Shown one piece after another: positions 34,304-43,621 of a stretch of DNA of 64,000 nt. Source of the DNA: an uncultured Pelagibacteraceae bacterium (GTDB lineage: Bacteria > Pseudomonadota > Alphaproteobacteria > Pelagibacterales > Pelagibacteraceae); assembly GCA_902555065.1 (NCBI GenBank), contig CACDQQ010000002.1:142602-206601 (forward strand), read 5' to 3'. The translations under genes and the position numbers were made by a program. Positions within the stretch are counted from its first letter, which is position 1; the number at the start of each line of letters is the position of its first letter. The notes beneath the pieces were generated by a model that saw only the letters and a list, made by a program, of their open reading frames with translations, searched no databases and was not told where the DNA came from.

Positions 34304-36958
34304 GGTTTTTAATTTTTCTAAAGCTTCATCGATTTTATTTGAATCTTGACCCCCAGCTTGTGCAAAGTCTTTACGACCTCCACCACCCTTTCCGCCAATA
34401 ATTTCAGATCCTAATTTTGCAAATTTAACTGCATCGTATTTATTTGTTAAATTTTCTGTTACACCTATCGCAAGACCAACTTTGTCATCCTTATTTGTAA
34501 ATACAACCACTATTCCCTCGCCTAATTCTTTTTTACCTGCATCAACAAGTTTTCTTAGGTCTTTAGGAGATATATCTTGAACTTTTTGTAATCTAACTTG
34601 AGTTCCATTTATATTTTCATCTTTAATTATGTTTTTTGTTTTATCAGTTAAAACTGATTGAACATTTAATTGTTCTAATTGTTTATTAAGGTCTTTAATT
34701 AATCCTTTCGTATCTTTATTTTCTAGATTTGGTTTTCCACCTAATTTAATAATTTGAGCAGACATCTCTTTAATACTGTCTTCATCCTTTTGTGCAGAAA
34801 GGTTTGACATTTTTTCCTTATTTTTTAAGAATATTTCGAGTTGTTTTTCCCTTAAAGCTTCAACCCTTCTAACTCCAGCAGCTATTGAGGATTGGCTAAC
34901 AGTTTTAAATTTTCCAATATCACCTGTATTTTTAACATGTGTTCCACCACATAATTCTGTTGAAAAGTAAGAGTTATTTTCCGCTCCCATAGAAACTACT
35001 CTCACTTCTTCTCCATATTTTTCACCAAAAAAAGCTAAAGCACCTTTTTCAATGGCAGCTTTTGGTGTCATAATTCTTGTGGTTACATCAGTTTTGTTTT
35101 GTACGTATTCATTAACTAATTTATCGATAATTATTAATTCATCCTCTGTAATTGGTTTCATATGACTAAAATCAAATCTTAGTCTATCAGGAGCAACTAA
35201 AGATCCTTTTTGCATAACGTGTTTTCCCAATGTTCTTCTCAAAGACTCATGTAATAAATGAGTTGCAGAATGATATGCCTTAAGATTGTTACGTCTTTCA
35301 ATATCTATTTTCATTTCTACAACGTCTTTAACCTTAATCTCACCAGATTTTAGAATTCCATGATGTATAAACAAATCTCCTAGTTTTTTTTGAGTATCTG
35401 TAACCTCAAATACTGAATTACCAGATACTATTGTTCCTTGATCTCCAACTTGTCCACCAGACTCTCCGTAAAAAGGGGTTTGATTAGTAATAATTATCCC
35501 TTTCTCACCATTTGAAATATTTTGTGCTTCTTTATTATTTTTAATTATTGATAACACCACTCCTTCTGATTGGTTAAACTCATACCCAAGAAACTCTGTG
35601 GGTCCTATTTTATCTTTTATACCAAACCAGATTTCTTCTTCAGAGGCATCTCCAGAACCTTTCCAATTTTGTTTTGCAAGCTCTTTGCTCTTTTTCATTA
35701 ATTCATCAAATTTATTTTGATCAACGGTCAAAGATTTATTTTTTAAAATATCTTCTGTTAAGTCTAACGGGAAACCATAAGTATCATATAATTTAAACGC
35801 TATTTCACCTGGTAAAACTTTTTTTATTTTTGAAATTTCATCGTTCAATATTTTTATTCCTCTATCAAGTAATACTAAAAATTTTTCTTCTTCCATTTTT
35901 AACGTTTCTTTAATTAAAGTTTCTGATCTTTCTAATTCAGGATAATTTCCTTTCATTTCATCTTTCAACGTATCAAAGATTTTATTGAAAACTGGTTCTT
36001 TAGAACCTAGCAAATGAGAATGTCTCATTCCTCTTCTCATTATTCTTCTAAGAACATAACCTCTACCTTCATTTGAGGGTAATACTCCTTCTGCAAGAAG
36101 AAATGAGCTAGCTCTTAGGTGATCTGCAATTACTCTAAAGCTTGATAAATTATTTTCATCTTGTTTAACTTTTGTAAATTCTGAAATAGAACTAATTAAT
36201 TTTTTAAAATGATCTGTTTCATAATTATCATGCGTACCCTGAAGTAATGCTGCAATTCTCTCTAAACCCATTCCAGTATCTACAGAAGGTTTTGGAAGAT
36301 TAATTCTTTTATCTTTTGAAACTTGCTCAAATTGCATGAAGACTAAATTCCATATCTCAATATATCTATCGCCATCCTCATCTTTGGTTCCGGGTAAACC
36401 ACCTTTTAAATGATCTCCATGATCATAAAATATCTCTGAACAAGGTCCGCAAGGACCCATTTCGCCCATTGACCAAAAATTATCAGAAGTTGCTATCCTA
36501 ATAATTCTATCATCGCTAAAACCCGCTATTTTCTTCCAAAAATTGAATGCCTCATCATCTTCATGAAATACTGTTACATATAATTTATCTTTATTTAATC
36601 CAAAATCCTTAGTAATTAAATTCCAAGCAAGTTCAATTCCCCTTTCCTTGAAATAATCTCCAAAAGAGAAATTTCCAAGCATTTCAAAAAATGTATGGTG
36701 TCTTGGAGTATAACCAACGTTTTCAAGATCGTTATGTTTACCTCCTGCTCTTACACATTTTTGAGAAGTAGTAGCTCTTTGATAATCCCTTTTTTCTAAT
36801 CCGGTAAAAACATTTTTAAACTGGACCATGCCTGAATTTGCAAACATTAAAGTTGGATCATTATTTGGAACCAAATTGCTAGACTCGACTATCTTGTGAT
36901 CATTTTTTTCGAAATAATCTAAAAAAGTTGATCTGATCTCGTTTAATGTTTTTGCCAT
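34295..36958 (-). CDS. alaS: Alanyl-tRNA synthetase
   Basis: 887 residues, full length. The class II aminoacylation core ('[48 protein letters not shown]', then '[20 protein letters not shown]') is followed by an editing domain with [11 protein letters not shown] and [10 protein letters not shown] (the zinc-type HxxxH and CxxxH), and a C-terminal DHHA1-type region rich in G ending '[17 protein letters not shown]'. It charges tRNA-Ala and deacylates Ser/Gly mischarged products. recA lies about 100 nt upstream on the same strand, with a terminator between them, so alaS is expected to have its own promoter. Confidence 0.98.
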   Translation of the reverse strand: MAKTLNEIRSTFLDYFEKNDHKIVESSNLVPNNDPTLMFANSGMVQFKNVFTGLEKRDYQRATTSQKCVRAGGKHNDLENVGYTPRHHTFFEMLGNFSFGDYFKERGIELAWNLITKDFGLNKDKLYVTVFHEDDEAFNFWKKIAGFSDDRIIRIATSDNFWSMGEMGPCGPCSEIFYDHGDHLKGGLPGTKDEDGDRYIEIWNLVFMQFEQVSKDKRINLPKPSVDTGMGLERIAALLQGTHDNYETDHFKKLISSISEFTKVKQDENNLSSFRVIADHLRASSFLLAEGVLPSNEGRGYVLRRIMRRGMRHSHLLGSKEPVFNKIFDTLKDEMKGNYPELERSETLIKETLKMEEEKFLVLLDRGIKILNDEISKIKKVLPGEIAFKLYDTYGFPLDLTEDILKNKSLTVDQNKFDELMKKSKELAKQNWKGSGDASEEEIWFGIKDKIGPTEFLGYEFNQSEGVVLSIIKNNKEAQNISNGEKGIIITNQTPFYGESGGQVGDQGTIVSGNSVFEVTDTQKKLGDLFIHHGILKSGEIKVKDVVEMKIDIERRNNLKAYHSATHLLHESLRRTLGKHVMQKGSLVAPDRLRFDFSHMKPITEDELIIIDKLVNEYVQNKTDVTTRIMTPKAAIEKGALAFFGEKYGEEVRVVSMGAENNSYFSTELCGGTHVKNTGDIGKFKTVSQSSIAAGVRRVEALREKQLEIFLKNKEKMSNLSAQKDEDSIKEMSAQIIKLGGKPNLENKDTKGLIKDLNKQLEQLNVQSVLTDKTKNIIKDENINGTQVRLQKVQDISPKDLRKLVDAGKKELGEGIVVVFTNKDDKVGLAIGVTENLTNKYDAVKFAKLGSEIIGGKGGGGRKDFAQAGGQDSNKIDEALEKLKTLI

Positions 36959-37007
36959 ATTTTGTTAAAATACAGCTTTTTCTATTGATGTCTACACTTC
37001 TGAAGGG

Positions 37008-37036
37008 AAAAAAGGCGCCCTTTCGAGCGCCTTTTT
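37008..37036 (-). terminator. recA intrinsic terminator
   Basis: On the minus strand a hairpin of GGCGC (37031-37027) and GCGCC (37018-37014) with an 8-base loop is followed by a run of six T (37013-37008), 20 nt after the recA stop codon. It separates recA from alaS. Confidence 0.85.
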
Positions 37037-37055
37037 AATAACTAAAAGTTATCTG

Positions 37056-38180
37056 CTAATTTTTTTTAGTAGGAATTTCTTCTTCTTTTTTTTGAGCCTC
37101 TACCTTTTCCTCGCTTAGTGGATTTCCTTCAATTTTTTTTGAGATCACACCAGCCTTTTCTCTGATTGCCATTTCAATTTCAGCAGCAGCTTTAGGATTT
37201 TGTTCAAGGTAAAGTTTCGCATTCTCTCTACCTTGACCAATTTTTTCACCTTTGTAAGCGTACCAAGCTCCAGATTTCTCTACGATATCTGCTTTGGCAC
37301 CTAGGTCTATTAGTTCCCCTACTTTACTAATTCCTTTTCCATACATTAAGTCAAACTCAACAACTTTAAATGGTGGAGCAACTTTATTTTTCACAACTTT
37401 AACTCTTGTTGTATTACCAACGATATTATCTTTATCTTTGATTGCTCCAATTCTTCTAATATCCATTCTAACTGATGAGTAGAATTTTAAAGAATTTCCA
37501 CCCGATGTTGTTTCCGGGCTTCCAAACATAACACCAATTTTCATTCTAATTTGGTTAATGAAAATAACCATTGTATTAGTTCGTGAAATTGAGCCTGTTA
37601 ATTTTCTTAATGCTTGAGACATCAATCTAGCTTGCAAACCAACATGAGTATCACCCATATCGCCTTCAATTTCAGCTCTCGGCGTTAATGCAGCTACAGA
37701 GTCCACAACAAGAACTGACATTGAGCCAGATTTAATTAATGTATCAGTAATTTCTAAAGCTTGTTCACCTGTGTCTGGTTGAGAAATTAGTAACTCTTCA
37801 GTATTTACACCTAATTTCTTTGCATACACTGGGTCTAAAGCATGTTCTGCATCAACGAAACCACAAATTCCACCTGCCTTCTGTGCTTCTGCAACTACTT
37901 GCAATGCTAAAGTAGTTTTTCCTGAAGACTCTGGTCCGTAAATTTCAATAATTCTTCCTTTTGGTAATCCACCAATTCCTAAAGCAAGATCTAAGCTTAA
38001 AGATCCAGTTGAGATAGATTCAACATCCATAGCTTTTTGTTCACCAAGCTTCATTACTGAGCCTTTTCCAAAGCTATCTGTAATTTGGCTGATTGCTGCG
38101 TCTAATGCTTTATTTTTCTCTTTGTTTTCCAATTCTTTATCTTTTGCGGTTTTCACCACTTTTAGGTTATTTTTAGTCAT
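37056..38180 (-). CDS. recA: RecA recombinase
   Basis: 374 residues. ATP-dependent strand-exchange protein and SOS co-protease. Walker A is GPESSGKT (82-89), followed by '[18 protein letters not shown]', the Walker B region '[22 protein letters not shown]', and '[32 protein letters not shown]' (loop L2). An acidic/lysine-rich tail ends the protein. The upstream region contains a probable promoter overlapped by a near-perfect GTTCN7GTTC-type SOS box (38231-38245), and the gene ends with an intrinsic terminator, so it is monocistronic. Confidence 0.99.
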   Translation of the reverse strand: MTKNNLKVVKTAKDKELENKEKNKALDAAISQITDSFGKGSVMKLGEQKAMDVESISTGSLSLDLALGIGGLPKGRIIEIYGPESSGKTTLALQVVAEAQKAGGICGFVDAEHALDPVYAKKLGVNTEELLISQPDTGEQALEITDTLIKSGSMSVLVVDSVAALTPRAEIEGDMGDTHVGLQARLMSQALRKLTGSISRTNTMVIFINQIRMKIGVMFGSPETTSGGNSLKFYSSVRMDIRRIGAIKDKDNIVGNTTRVKVVKNKVAPPFKVVEFDLMYGKGISKVGELIDLGAKADIVEKSGAWYAYKGEKIGQGRENAKLYLEQNPKAAAEIEMAIREKAGVISKKIEGNPLSEEKVEAQKKEEEIPTKKN

Positions 38181-38227
38181 TTTTTGCCTCTTTTTTTGCT
38201 TTTTTTAACACTCGAATCATGGATTTA

Positions 38228-38255
38228 AATGTACACATTTTGTTCTCATTGGCAA
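38228..38255 (-). promoter_or_regulatory. recA promoter with candidate LexA box
   Basis: On the minus strand, TTGCCA (38255-38250) and TACATT (38233-38228) are 16 bp apart. The plus-strand reading GTAC-N7-GTTC at 38231-38245 is one mismatch away from the alphaproteobacterial LexA box GTTCN7GTTC and covers the promoter, as expected for SOS repression. Confidence 0.6.
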
Positions 38256-38287
38256 TATATTTCTCAAAATAGCTTAAAATCTTTAAA

Positions 38288-39580
38288 TTACTTGAGTTTT
38301 AGGTATTCGCTATTCAATAAACCAATAGCTTTTAGAACATTGTATTGAGCTATAAGATTATTTCTCTCAGATTCTGCTAGAGAAATTTTTGCAGCCAATA
38401 ACAAAGAGTTTGATTGAATAACATCTAGCGTTGTTCTTGAACCTCTTTCATACTCTGCAGCTATTCCTTCGTTAGCAATTTTTGCTGCTCTAACTTGAGA
38501 TCTTACAGAATTTAAAAAACTTTTAGATGCTTCGAGATTCGACCAAGCGCTTCCAACATTTTTTTCAGTTGTTTTTACTGCATCCTCAAATAACAAAATT
38601 TTTCTAGTTTTTAGATTTGTATTCTTGTTTATTTTTGCACTTTTACTTCCACCTGAATAAAATGGCCAGCTAATTGTTGCTTTAAGTGTATCCTTTTCTC
38701 TTTGATCATAAGTTGAACTAAAATCCTCAGCATATGATCTTTCTAAAGATAAAGAAGCGCTAGGTTTTAGGTCGCTTTCAGCAATAGCAATATCCATTTC
38801 AGATTGATTTAATTCTATTTTAGCGATCATTATATCTGGATTGTTTTCTCTTGCTAAATTAATTGCTGAACTAAGTTCACTTGGAATTCCTACAATTGCT
38901 CTATTTGTCTTTTTTAATTCATTGGTATTTAAAAGTTTACCAATGATATTTTCATAATTTAATTTGTTAATCATTAATTCACTTCTTGCTTGAGTTAGTT
39001 GAGCGCTTGCTCCAGCAAGTGAGGATTCAGTTTGTGATAAATCTGCAGTTTTTATTTGTCCTCTATCTAATCTAACTTTATCATTTTCAAGTTGTTTAAT
39101 AAGTAAATTTAAATTTTGTCTATTAATCGCAACTTTTTCTCTTGATAAAATTACAGATGTAAAAGCTTCTATAGCACTGTAAAGTACATCCTGTTCTTTT
39201 TTAAATAATTTTGCTTTTGAAAGTTCTAAACCTATTAAATTTTTTTCATAATTAAGGTCTCTTCCAAAATCCAATAAGGTTTGCTCTAATTTTATGGATG
39301 TTGTGAATGGATCAGAATCGCCAATTGTTGCATCACCTCCACTCTGATTTGTAAGTTTATTTGTTTCTTCAAGGCTTTTAGAACCACTTAAACTCAAGGA
39401 AGGCATATAATCGGCTTTAGATATATTTAGATCTTCCTCAGATGCTTTTATATTTTCTCTCTCAGCATTTAATTGTTTATTATTGTTATAAGTTTCATTT
39501 AATGCTTCATATAATGTGACAGCTAGCGATTGAGCTGTTAAGCAAAGAAAACTAACAATTATTATTAATATTTTTTTCAT
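38288..39580 (-). CDS. tolC: TolC-family outer-membrane efflux channel
   Basis: 430 residues. A signal peptide (MKKILIIIVSFLCLTAQSLA) is followed by two alpha-helical repeats typical of outer membrane efflux proteins: 'ALNETYNNNKQLNAERENIKASEEDLNISKADYMPSLSLSG' and, in the second half, 'INLARENNPDIMIAKIELNQSEMDIAIAESDLKPSASLSLERSY', ending with 'YNVLKAIGLL'. It would form the trimeric export tunnel for type I secretion or RND pumps, none of which is encoded here. It overlaps the glycerate kinase gene by 1 nt. Confidence 0.92.
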   Translation of the reverse strand: MKKILIIIVSFLCLTAQSLAVTLYEALNETYNNNKQLNAERENIKASEEDLNISKADYMPSLSLSGSKSLEETNKLTNQSGGDATIGDSDPFTTSIKLEQTLLDFGRDLNYEKNLIGLELSKAKLFKKEQDVLYSAIEAFTSVILSREKVAINRQNLNLLIKQLENDKVRLDRGQIKTADLSQTESSLAGASAQLTQARSELMINKLNYENIIGKLLNTNELKKTNRAIVGIPSELSSAINLARENNPDIMIAKIELNQSEMDIAIAESDLKPSASLSLERSYAEDFSSTYDQREKDTLKATISWPFYSGGSKSAKINKNTNLKTRKILLFEDAVKTTEKNVGSAWSNLEASKSFLNSVRSQVRAAKIANEGIAAEYERGSRTTLDVIQSNSLLLAAKISLAESERNNLIAQYNVLKAIGLLNSEYLKLK

Positions 39581-40506
39581 TAGTTGTACTTTACAGAATT
39601 AATTTGATGATTAGAATTTAATTTAATGACTATAGATGCGTATTTTGGCGCATATTTAAACATATTCTGTGTAATTCTCTGGTAAGTTTGCATAAAGTTT
39701 AAAACTTCCTTTTTTGTCATAATTTTTTGTTTTGTTTTTTTATTCTTATTTTTTAATTTAAGTTTTTTTTCCTGAATAACTCTCCATTTTTGTAATAAAC
39801 TAAAATTTTCTGCCCTTAAAAATAATAAACAATCGAGCTTACTATAAAGTTTTTTATATCCTTTTTTTAGTTGGTCATTAACGTGTTTTCTCCAGATTAA
39901 TTTATTATCATCATTTTTTTCCATCGTATTAACACTTTTTTTTAATGTTTTTAATCTTTCAGGTCTTGCTCCAACACACCAACCTTCAAAAATGATTACA
40001 TCTGGTCTGCTATTTACTTTGTACCAATTTTTTTTTGTAAATCTGTCATCAATTGCCTTATCGAACTTGGGTAACATAATTGATCTAAATTTTCTAGAGT
40101 TTGCTTTTTTAATAAAGCTAGACATATAATTTATATCATGGGTTCCTGGCACACCTCTTGTTAATAATAATGGATGAACTTTCTTTGATAACTTTATTCT
40201 ATCATTCTTTGTTTTATAAATATCGTCAATTGATATTTTGAAAACTTTTAACTTAAAATATTTTTTTAAAATTATCATTAAGATAGAGCTTATAGTAGTT
40301 TTTCCAGTTCCTTGTCCTCCTGTTAAACCAACTATATAAGGTTTCTTTATATTTGTTTTTTTTGCAATCCAAAAACTCATTGGAACAAGATAATCTTTTA
40401 ACATCTTGTCTTTGTTTTTAAATTTATCTGAATATGTTTCTTGTGTTTTTATAAACTTGTAGCAATCTTTTTTTACTTTATTTAAACAATCCTCAACAAA
40501 ATTCAT
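39580..40506 (-). CDS. glyK: D-glycerate 3-kinase-like P-loop kinase
   Basis: 308 residues. The P-loop GGQGTGKT is at residues 63-70, then 'FKISIDDIYKTKNDRIKLSKKVHPLLLTRGVPGTHDI' and 'DVIIFEGWCVGARP' match the GLYK/YggC-type kinases related to pantothenate and uridine kinases. The plant enzyme of this type phosphorylates D-glycerate to 3-phosphoglycerate, closing photorespiration. In this cell it could route glycolate- or serine-derived glycerate into central metabolism, in line with glycine cleavage nearby. The assignment to glycerate over another small substrate is good but not certain. Confidence 0.8.
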   Translation of the reverse strand: MNFVEDCLNKVKKDCYKFIKTQETYSDKFKNKDKMLKDYLVPMSFWIAKKTNIKKPYIVGLTGGQGTGKTTISSILMIILKKYFKLKVFKISIDDIYKTKNDRIKLSKKVHPLLLTRGVPGTHDINYMSSFIKKANSRKFRSIMLPKFDKAIDDRFTKKNWYKVNSRPDVIIFEGWCVGARPERLKTLKKSVNTMEKNDDNKLIWRKHVNDQLKKGYKKLYSKLDCLLFLRAENFSLLQKWRVIQEKKLKLKNKNKKTKQKIMTKKEVLNFMQTYQRITQNMFKYAPKYASIVIKLNSNHQINSVKYN

Positions 40507-40512
40507 TTAATT

Positions 40513-40875
40513 TTATTTTTGGTCAAGTGGATGATTGTTACCATCATTAATTGAAACATCTTTATATTCGAAAGGATCAACTCCCTCAACACATGCAATA
40601 TTTATCATATGTAATTTTGGATTACTTCTTGGTCTTGTATGTGTAAAAATTCCACAGATAGAGCAAAAATAATGTTTAGCTGTGTTAGTATAAAATTGAT
40701 ATAAAGTTAACTTGTCTTCTCCTTTAGTAATCTTCATATCATTTTCTCCAATCGGAGACATAACATAGCCCTTTCTTTTACATACAGAACAATTGCATCT
40801 TAAAACTTTTTCAAATTTATCTGCAACATTAACCTCTGCTTCAACCGCACCACAATGACATGTTAGTTTTTTCAT
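40513..40875 (-). CDS. GFA-domain zinc protein (glutathione-dependent formaldehyde-activating family)
   Basis: 120 residues with the Cys pattern of the GFA/Mss4-like fold: C6 and C8 in LTCHCGAVEAEV, C27, C29 and C32 in RCNCSVCKRKG, and C71/C74 in FCSICGIFTHTR. The family binds structural zinc; the founding member speeds formation of S-hydroxymethylglutathione, but most members have unknown roles, and that original activity has been questioned. It sits upstream of glyK by 6 nt and is divergent from umuDC. An AAGGA ribosome site lies 7 nt ahead of its ATG. Confidence 0.82.
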   Translation of the reverse strand: MKKLTCHCGAVEAEVNVADKFEKVLRCNCSVCKRKGYVMSPIGENDMKITKGEDKLTLYQFYTNTAKHYFCSICGIFTHTRPRSNPKLHMINIACVEGVDPFEYKDVSINDGNNHPLDQK

Positions 40876-40941
40876 TTTTTATCCTTTAAATTTTTTGATA
40901 ATTTTTTGTATTTAAACTTTTAACTCATATTTTCATAAACT

Positions 40942-40964
40942 ATAACTTGTTAAAGTTATCCACA
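40942..40964. repeat. Inverted repeat overlapping a DnaA-box-like sequence
   Basis: ATAACTT (40942-40948) and AAGTTAT (40953-40959) form a perfect inverted repeat around GTTA. The right arm runs into TTATCCACA (40956-40964), a perfect match to the classic DnaA box. It lies in the divergent gap between the GFA gene and umuDC. A lone box does not make an origin; a regulatory role is possible. Confidence 0.5.
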
Positions 40965-40994
40965 GTCATACTAAATCTTGTTTCGATGTTCTCG

Positions 40995-41016
40995 TTTTGA
41001 TTCACTTTTGATTCAC
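40995..41016 (+). repeat. Perfect 11-bp tandem repeat upstream of umuDC
   Basis: TTTTGATTCAC occurs twice with no spacer (40995-41005 and 41006-41016), about one helical turn each, 25 bp upstream of the umuD -35 box. It could be an activator site or a slipped-strand duplication. Its neighbours in this 216-bp gap are the DnaA-like box on one side and the SOS promoter on the other. Confidence 0.55.
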
Positions 41017-41040
41017 TTACAGACTCAAAATACAACCTAA

Positions 41041-41069
41041 TTGACACTATTGTATAACTCATGTACTAA
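41041..41069 (+). promoter_or_regulatory. umuDC promoter
   Basis: A consensus TTGACA (41041-41046) and TACTAA (41064-41069) with the ideal 17-bp spacer. The predicted start of transcription near 41076 falls inside the SOS box at 41073-41087. This also shows why the TTG at 41041 is not the umuD start codon. Confidence 0.8.
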
Positions 41070-41072
41070 TAA

Positions 41073-41087
41073 GAACAAAACAAGAAC
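41073..41087 (+). promoter_or_regulatory. LexA (SOS) box, GAACN7GAAC
   Basis: GAAC at 41073-41076 and GAAC at 41084-41087 separated by exactly seven bases. This is the reverse complement of GTTCN7GTTC, the established LexA site of alphaproteobacteria. It overlaps the likely transcription start of umuDC, 5 bp before the umuD ATG. lexA itself is not in the window. Confidence 0.82.
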
Positions 41088-41091
41088 ACTT

Positions 41092-41487
41092 ATGAAGCTA
41101 ACAATACCTTATTATTTACATAAAGCAGGAGCTGGTTTTCCTTCCCCTGCAACTGACTACATAGAAGAAGATATAGATTTAAACGTACATCTAATCAAAA
41201 ATGTTCCAGCAACTTTCATCATAAGAGTTCAAGGAAAATCAATGGTGGATGTTGGAATAAATGATGGTGATTTATTAGTTGTAGACAAAAGCTTAACTCC
41301 AAAAAATTTTTCAACTGTCATAGCAAATGTTCACGATGAACTCGTTGTTAAAACTTTAGTTAAAGAAAAAGATAAACAATTTTTAACGTCAGGATCTAAA
41401 GAATTTTCTGATCGAATTTTAATTAATGAAGAACAAGATATTTTTATTTGGGGAGTAGTCACCTATGTCATACATTCAGTACACTAA
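41092..41487 (+). CDS. umuD: UmuD-type SOS mutagenesis protease/accessory protein
   Basis: 131 residues from the ATG at 41092. UmuD is a LexA-like (S24) protein that self-cleaves with RecA help to activate the UmuC polymerase. Catalytic Ser is S50 in QGKSM, and Lys is K87 in VVKTL. The cleavage region reads GAGFPSPATDY, with A14-G15 at the place of E. coli C24-G25, so the N-terminal arm is about ten residues shorter. A TTG at 41041 was rejected because it is the -35 box. umuC overlaps by 23 nt. Confidence 0.93.
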   Translation: MKLTIPYYLHKAGAGFPSPATDYIEEDIDLNVHLIKNVPATFIIRVQGKSMVDVGINDGDLLVVDKSLTPKNFSTVIANVHDELVVKTLVKEKDKQFLTSGSKEFSDRILINEEQDIFIWGVVTYVIHSVH

Positions 41488-42742
41488 AAAATTAGCACTA
41501 GTTGACTGTAATTCTTTCTATGTTTCTTGTGAAAGACTATTTAATTCAAAAATAAGAAAAAAACCTGTTGTAGTTTTATCTAATAACGATGGCTGTATAG
41601 TTTCAAGATCCACTGAAGCAAAAGCTTTGGGAATTAAAATGGGTGAGCCCTACTTTAAAGCAAAAGATATTATTATAAAAAACGATGTACAAGTATTCTC
41701 ATCAAATTATTCTTTGTATGGAGATTTATCTAGAAGAGTAATGAGAACTTTAAAAAGATTTAACTCTGATATTGAAGTTTATTCAATTGATGAGGCATTT
41801 ATGGATTTATCAAATTTTTCTGACAATGAAGTAGAGCAAGTTGGAAGAGAAATTAGAGAAACAGTTTTAAAGTGGACTGGTATTCCAACCAGTATAGGAA
41901 TAGCTAAAACTAAAACTTTAAGCAAAGTTGCAAATCACATAGCTAAGAAAAAACAATCAGGTGTTACAAGTTTAATTGGAATAGAAAATCTTGATCCTAT
42001 TCTCGAAAAAATTGATATTAACGATGTTTGGGGTGTTGGAAGACAGATGACAAAGTTTTATCAAAAAAATGGAATTTATAATGCTAAACAATTAAAAAAT
42101 AAATCAAACACCTGGATTAAAAAATCCTCAAATGTTCTAAGTTCAAGAACTGCAATGGAGCTTAGAGGTGTGCCTTGTATTGATTTAGAAAAAACTGCAT
42201 CAAAAAGAAAAAGCTGTGTAGTATCAAGGTCATTTGGGAAAAGAATAGAAAAATTTCAAGAACTCGAAGAAGCAGTTGCTAGTTATTGTTTAAATGCATC
42301 AGAGAAAATAAGATCTGAAAACCTTGTTGCAAAAGCAGTTATGGTATTTGTTAGAACCAGTCCATTTCAAAAACAATTTGGTTTTTATTCAAACTCCAGA
42401 ACCGTTGATTTTCCTATAGCAACTAACAATAGTATAGAGATCGTAAAAAATGCTTTATCTGTCTTAAAAGTAATCTTTAGGAAAGGGCATCGTTATCAAA
42501 AAGCAGGAGTGATGCTAACTGGGTTAACAGATGTGGAAAATAATGAAAATTTATTTTCATCTGCAAAAGATGAGAGAATTAATAGACTTATGAGATCAAT
42601 TGATAATACAAACTATAGATATGGAAGATCGACATTAAGTCTTGCAAGTGCTGGGGTTAGAAAGTCCTGGGGCATGAAAAGAGATTATAACTCAAAAATA
42701 GATACAGCCGATTTTTATAGTTTGCCAACAATTAGAGCTTAA
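41465..42742 (+). CDS. umuC: UmuC-type Y-family DNA polymerase V subunit
   Basis: 425 residues, normal for UmuC. Y-family palm motifs are clear: 'LALVDCNSFYVSCERLFNSKI', 'VVLSNNDGCIVSRSTEAKALGIKMGEPYF' and the catalytic YSIDEAFMDLS. The helix-hairpin-helix and little-finger parts follow, with 'SAGVRKSWGMKRDYNS' at the C-terminus (UmuC-like 'W.m.....SPryTT' region). It performs translesion synthesis after SOS induction. The start overlaps umuD by 23 nt and both are under one SOS promoter. Confidence 0.95.
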   Translation: MSYIQYTKKLALVDCNSFYVSCERLFNSKIRKKPVVVLSNNDGCIVSRSTEAKALGIKMGEPYFKAKDIIIKNDVQVFSSNYSLYGDLSRRVMRTLKRFNSDIEVYSIDEAFMDLSNFSDNEVEQVGREIRETVLKWTGIPTSIGIAKTKTLSKVANHIAKKKQSGVTSLIGIENLDPILEKIDINDVWGVGRQMTKFYQKNGIYNAKQLKNKSNTWIKKSSNVLSSRTAMELRGVPCIDLEKTASKRKSCVVSRSFGKRIEKFQELEEAVASYCLNASEKIRSENLVAKAVMVFVRTSPFQKQFGFYSNSRTVDFPIATNNSIEIVKNALSVLKVIFRKGHRYQKAGVMLTGLTDVENNENLFSSAKDERINRLMRSIDNTNYRYGRSTLSLASAGVRKSWGMKRDYNSKIDTADFYSLPTIRA

Positions 42743-42747
42743 AAAAA

Positions 42748-43617
42748 TTATTTTACCGTATCAATACTTTCAATATTGCTAAGAGAATTATTTAATTCCT
42801 CTAAATTTTCTCTTCTTCCAATCATTACAACTGATAATCCAAAAGTGATTACTAGAGCTAATGGAATAGCTGTAACAAAGCTTATGTAATCAGCCATTAA
42901 AATTAGATAAATAGCATAAAATAAAATTGATCGAATAATAACTGTAGATTTAAAAACAGCTATGATTGCTAAAGAATGCTTAATTAAATTTTTAAAACTC
43001 ATTTTAGATGGACCAAAATATCTTGTTCCTCTTATAGATGGAGACGAAGATCTATCTTTTTCTAATTTAGCTAGCGATCCTGAAAAGCTGCACCAAGTAG
43101 ATTTATCGTTTATTAATTTCTCAACAGTTGATTTTGGAAGACAAGTATAATTTCCAAATTTTATAGAGTGACCAGTAAATACATAAGTGATTATTTTATG
43201 TAAATGATAACAAATTTTGAAAATAAAGTTTTCAGATCTTTTTACTCTTTCTCCAACAATTGGTTTTCCTTCATCATAATTAATATACTCTAGAAAACTT
43301 TTAATTTCTTCAGGTCTATCTTCACCATCTGAGTCCATTGGTATTACATAATCAAATTCTTTATTTTGAAATATATGTTTAAGCCCTGTTGCTATACATC
43401 TTCCATGTCCCTGATTATTTTTAATATTTAAGATTTCAACAGATGATAAACTTTCTGTATTGGAAATTGAGTTTGGTTTTTCTTCAGTTGATGCGTCGTT
43501 AACTATGATAAGAGAAAATTCAGCATCTAAATCTTTCACAATAGTATTTATTTCTTCAATTAATTTTGAAGCTGATTTCCAGTCGTTGTAAACTGGTGTT
43601 AAAATAGTAATTTTCAT
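42748..43617 (-). CDS. Family 2 glycosyltransferase with membrane tail
   Basis: 289 residues. The GT-A domain starts 'MKITILTPVYNDWKSASKLIEEI' and shows the DxD-like 'VIPMDSDGEDRPEEIK' motif (about residue 95), followed by a 'KFGNYTCLPKSTVEKL' block and two C-terminal membrane helices (about 215-265). This architecture fits polyprenyl-phosphate sugar transferases (dolichol-phosphate-mannose synthase or GtrB type), which load a sugar on a lipid carrier for a GT39/GT83-type transferase. Such a partner is encoded upstream at 43729-45054, with a tiny membrane ORF between the two. Confidence 0.88.
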   Translation of the reverse strand: MKITILTPVYNDWKSASKLIEEINTIVKDLDAEFSLIIVNDASTEEKPNSISNTESLSSVEILNIKNNQGHGRCIATGLKHIFQNKEFDYVIPMDSDGEDRPEEIKSFLEYINYDEGKPIVGERVKRSENFIFKICYHLHKIITYVFTGHSIKFGNYTCLPKSTVEKLINDKSTWCSFSGSLAKLEKDRSSSPSIRGTRYFGPSKMSFKNLIKHSLAIIAVFKSTVIIRSILFYAIYLILMADYISFVTAIPLALVITFGLSVVMIGRRENLEELNNSLSNIESIDTVK

Positions 43618-43621
43618 TTAT

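Noticed and set aside
40956..40964. Possible chromosomal replication origin because of a perfect DnaA box
   Set aside because: Only one clear DnaA box and no cluster of boxes or AT-rich unwinding element with typical origin neighbours; treated as a possible regulatory site only.
41041..41091. Upstream TTG start for umuD at 41041
   Set aside because: The TTG is part of the TTGACA -35 box; the ATG at 41092 follows the promoter and SOS box and matches the UmuD N-terminus.
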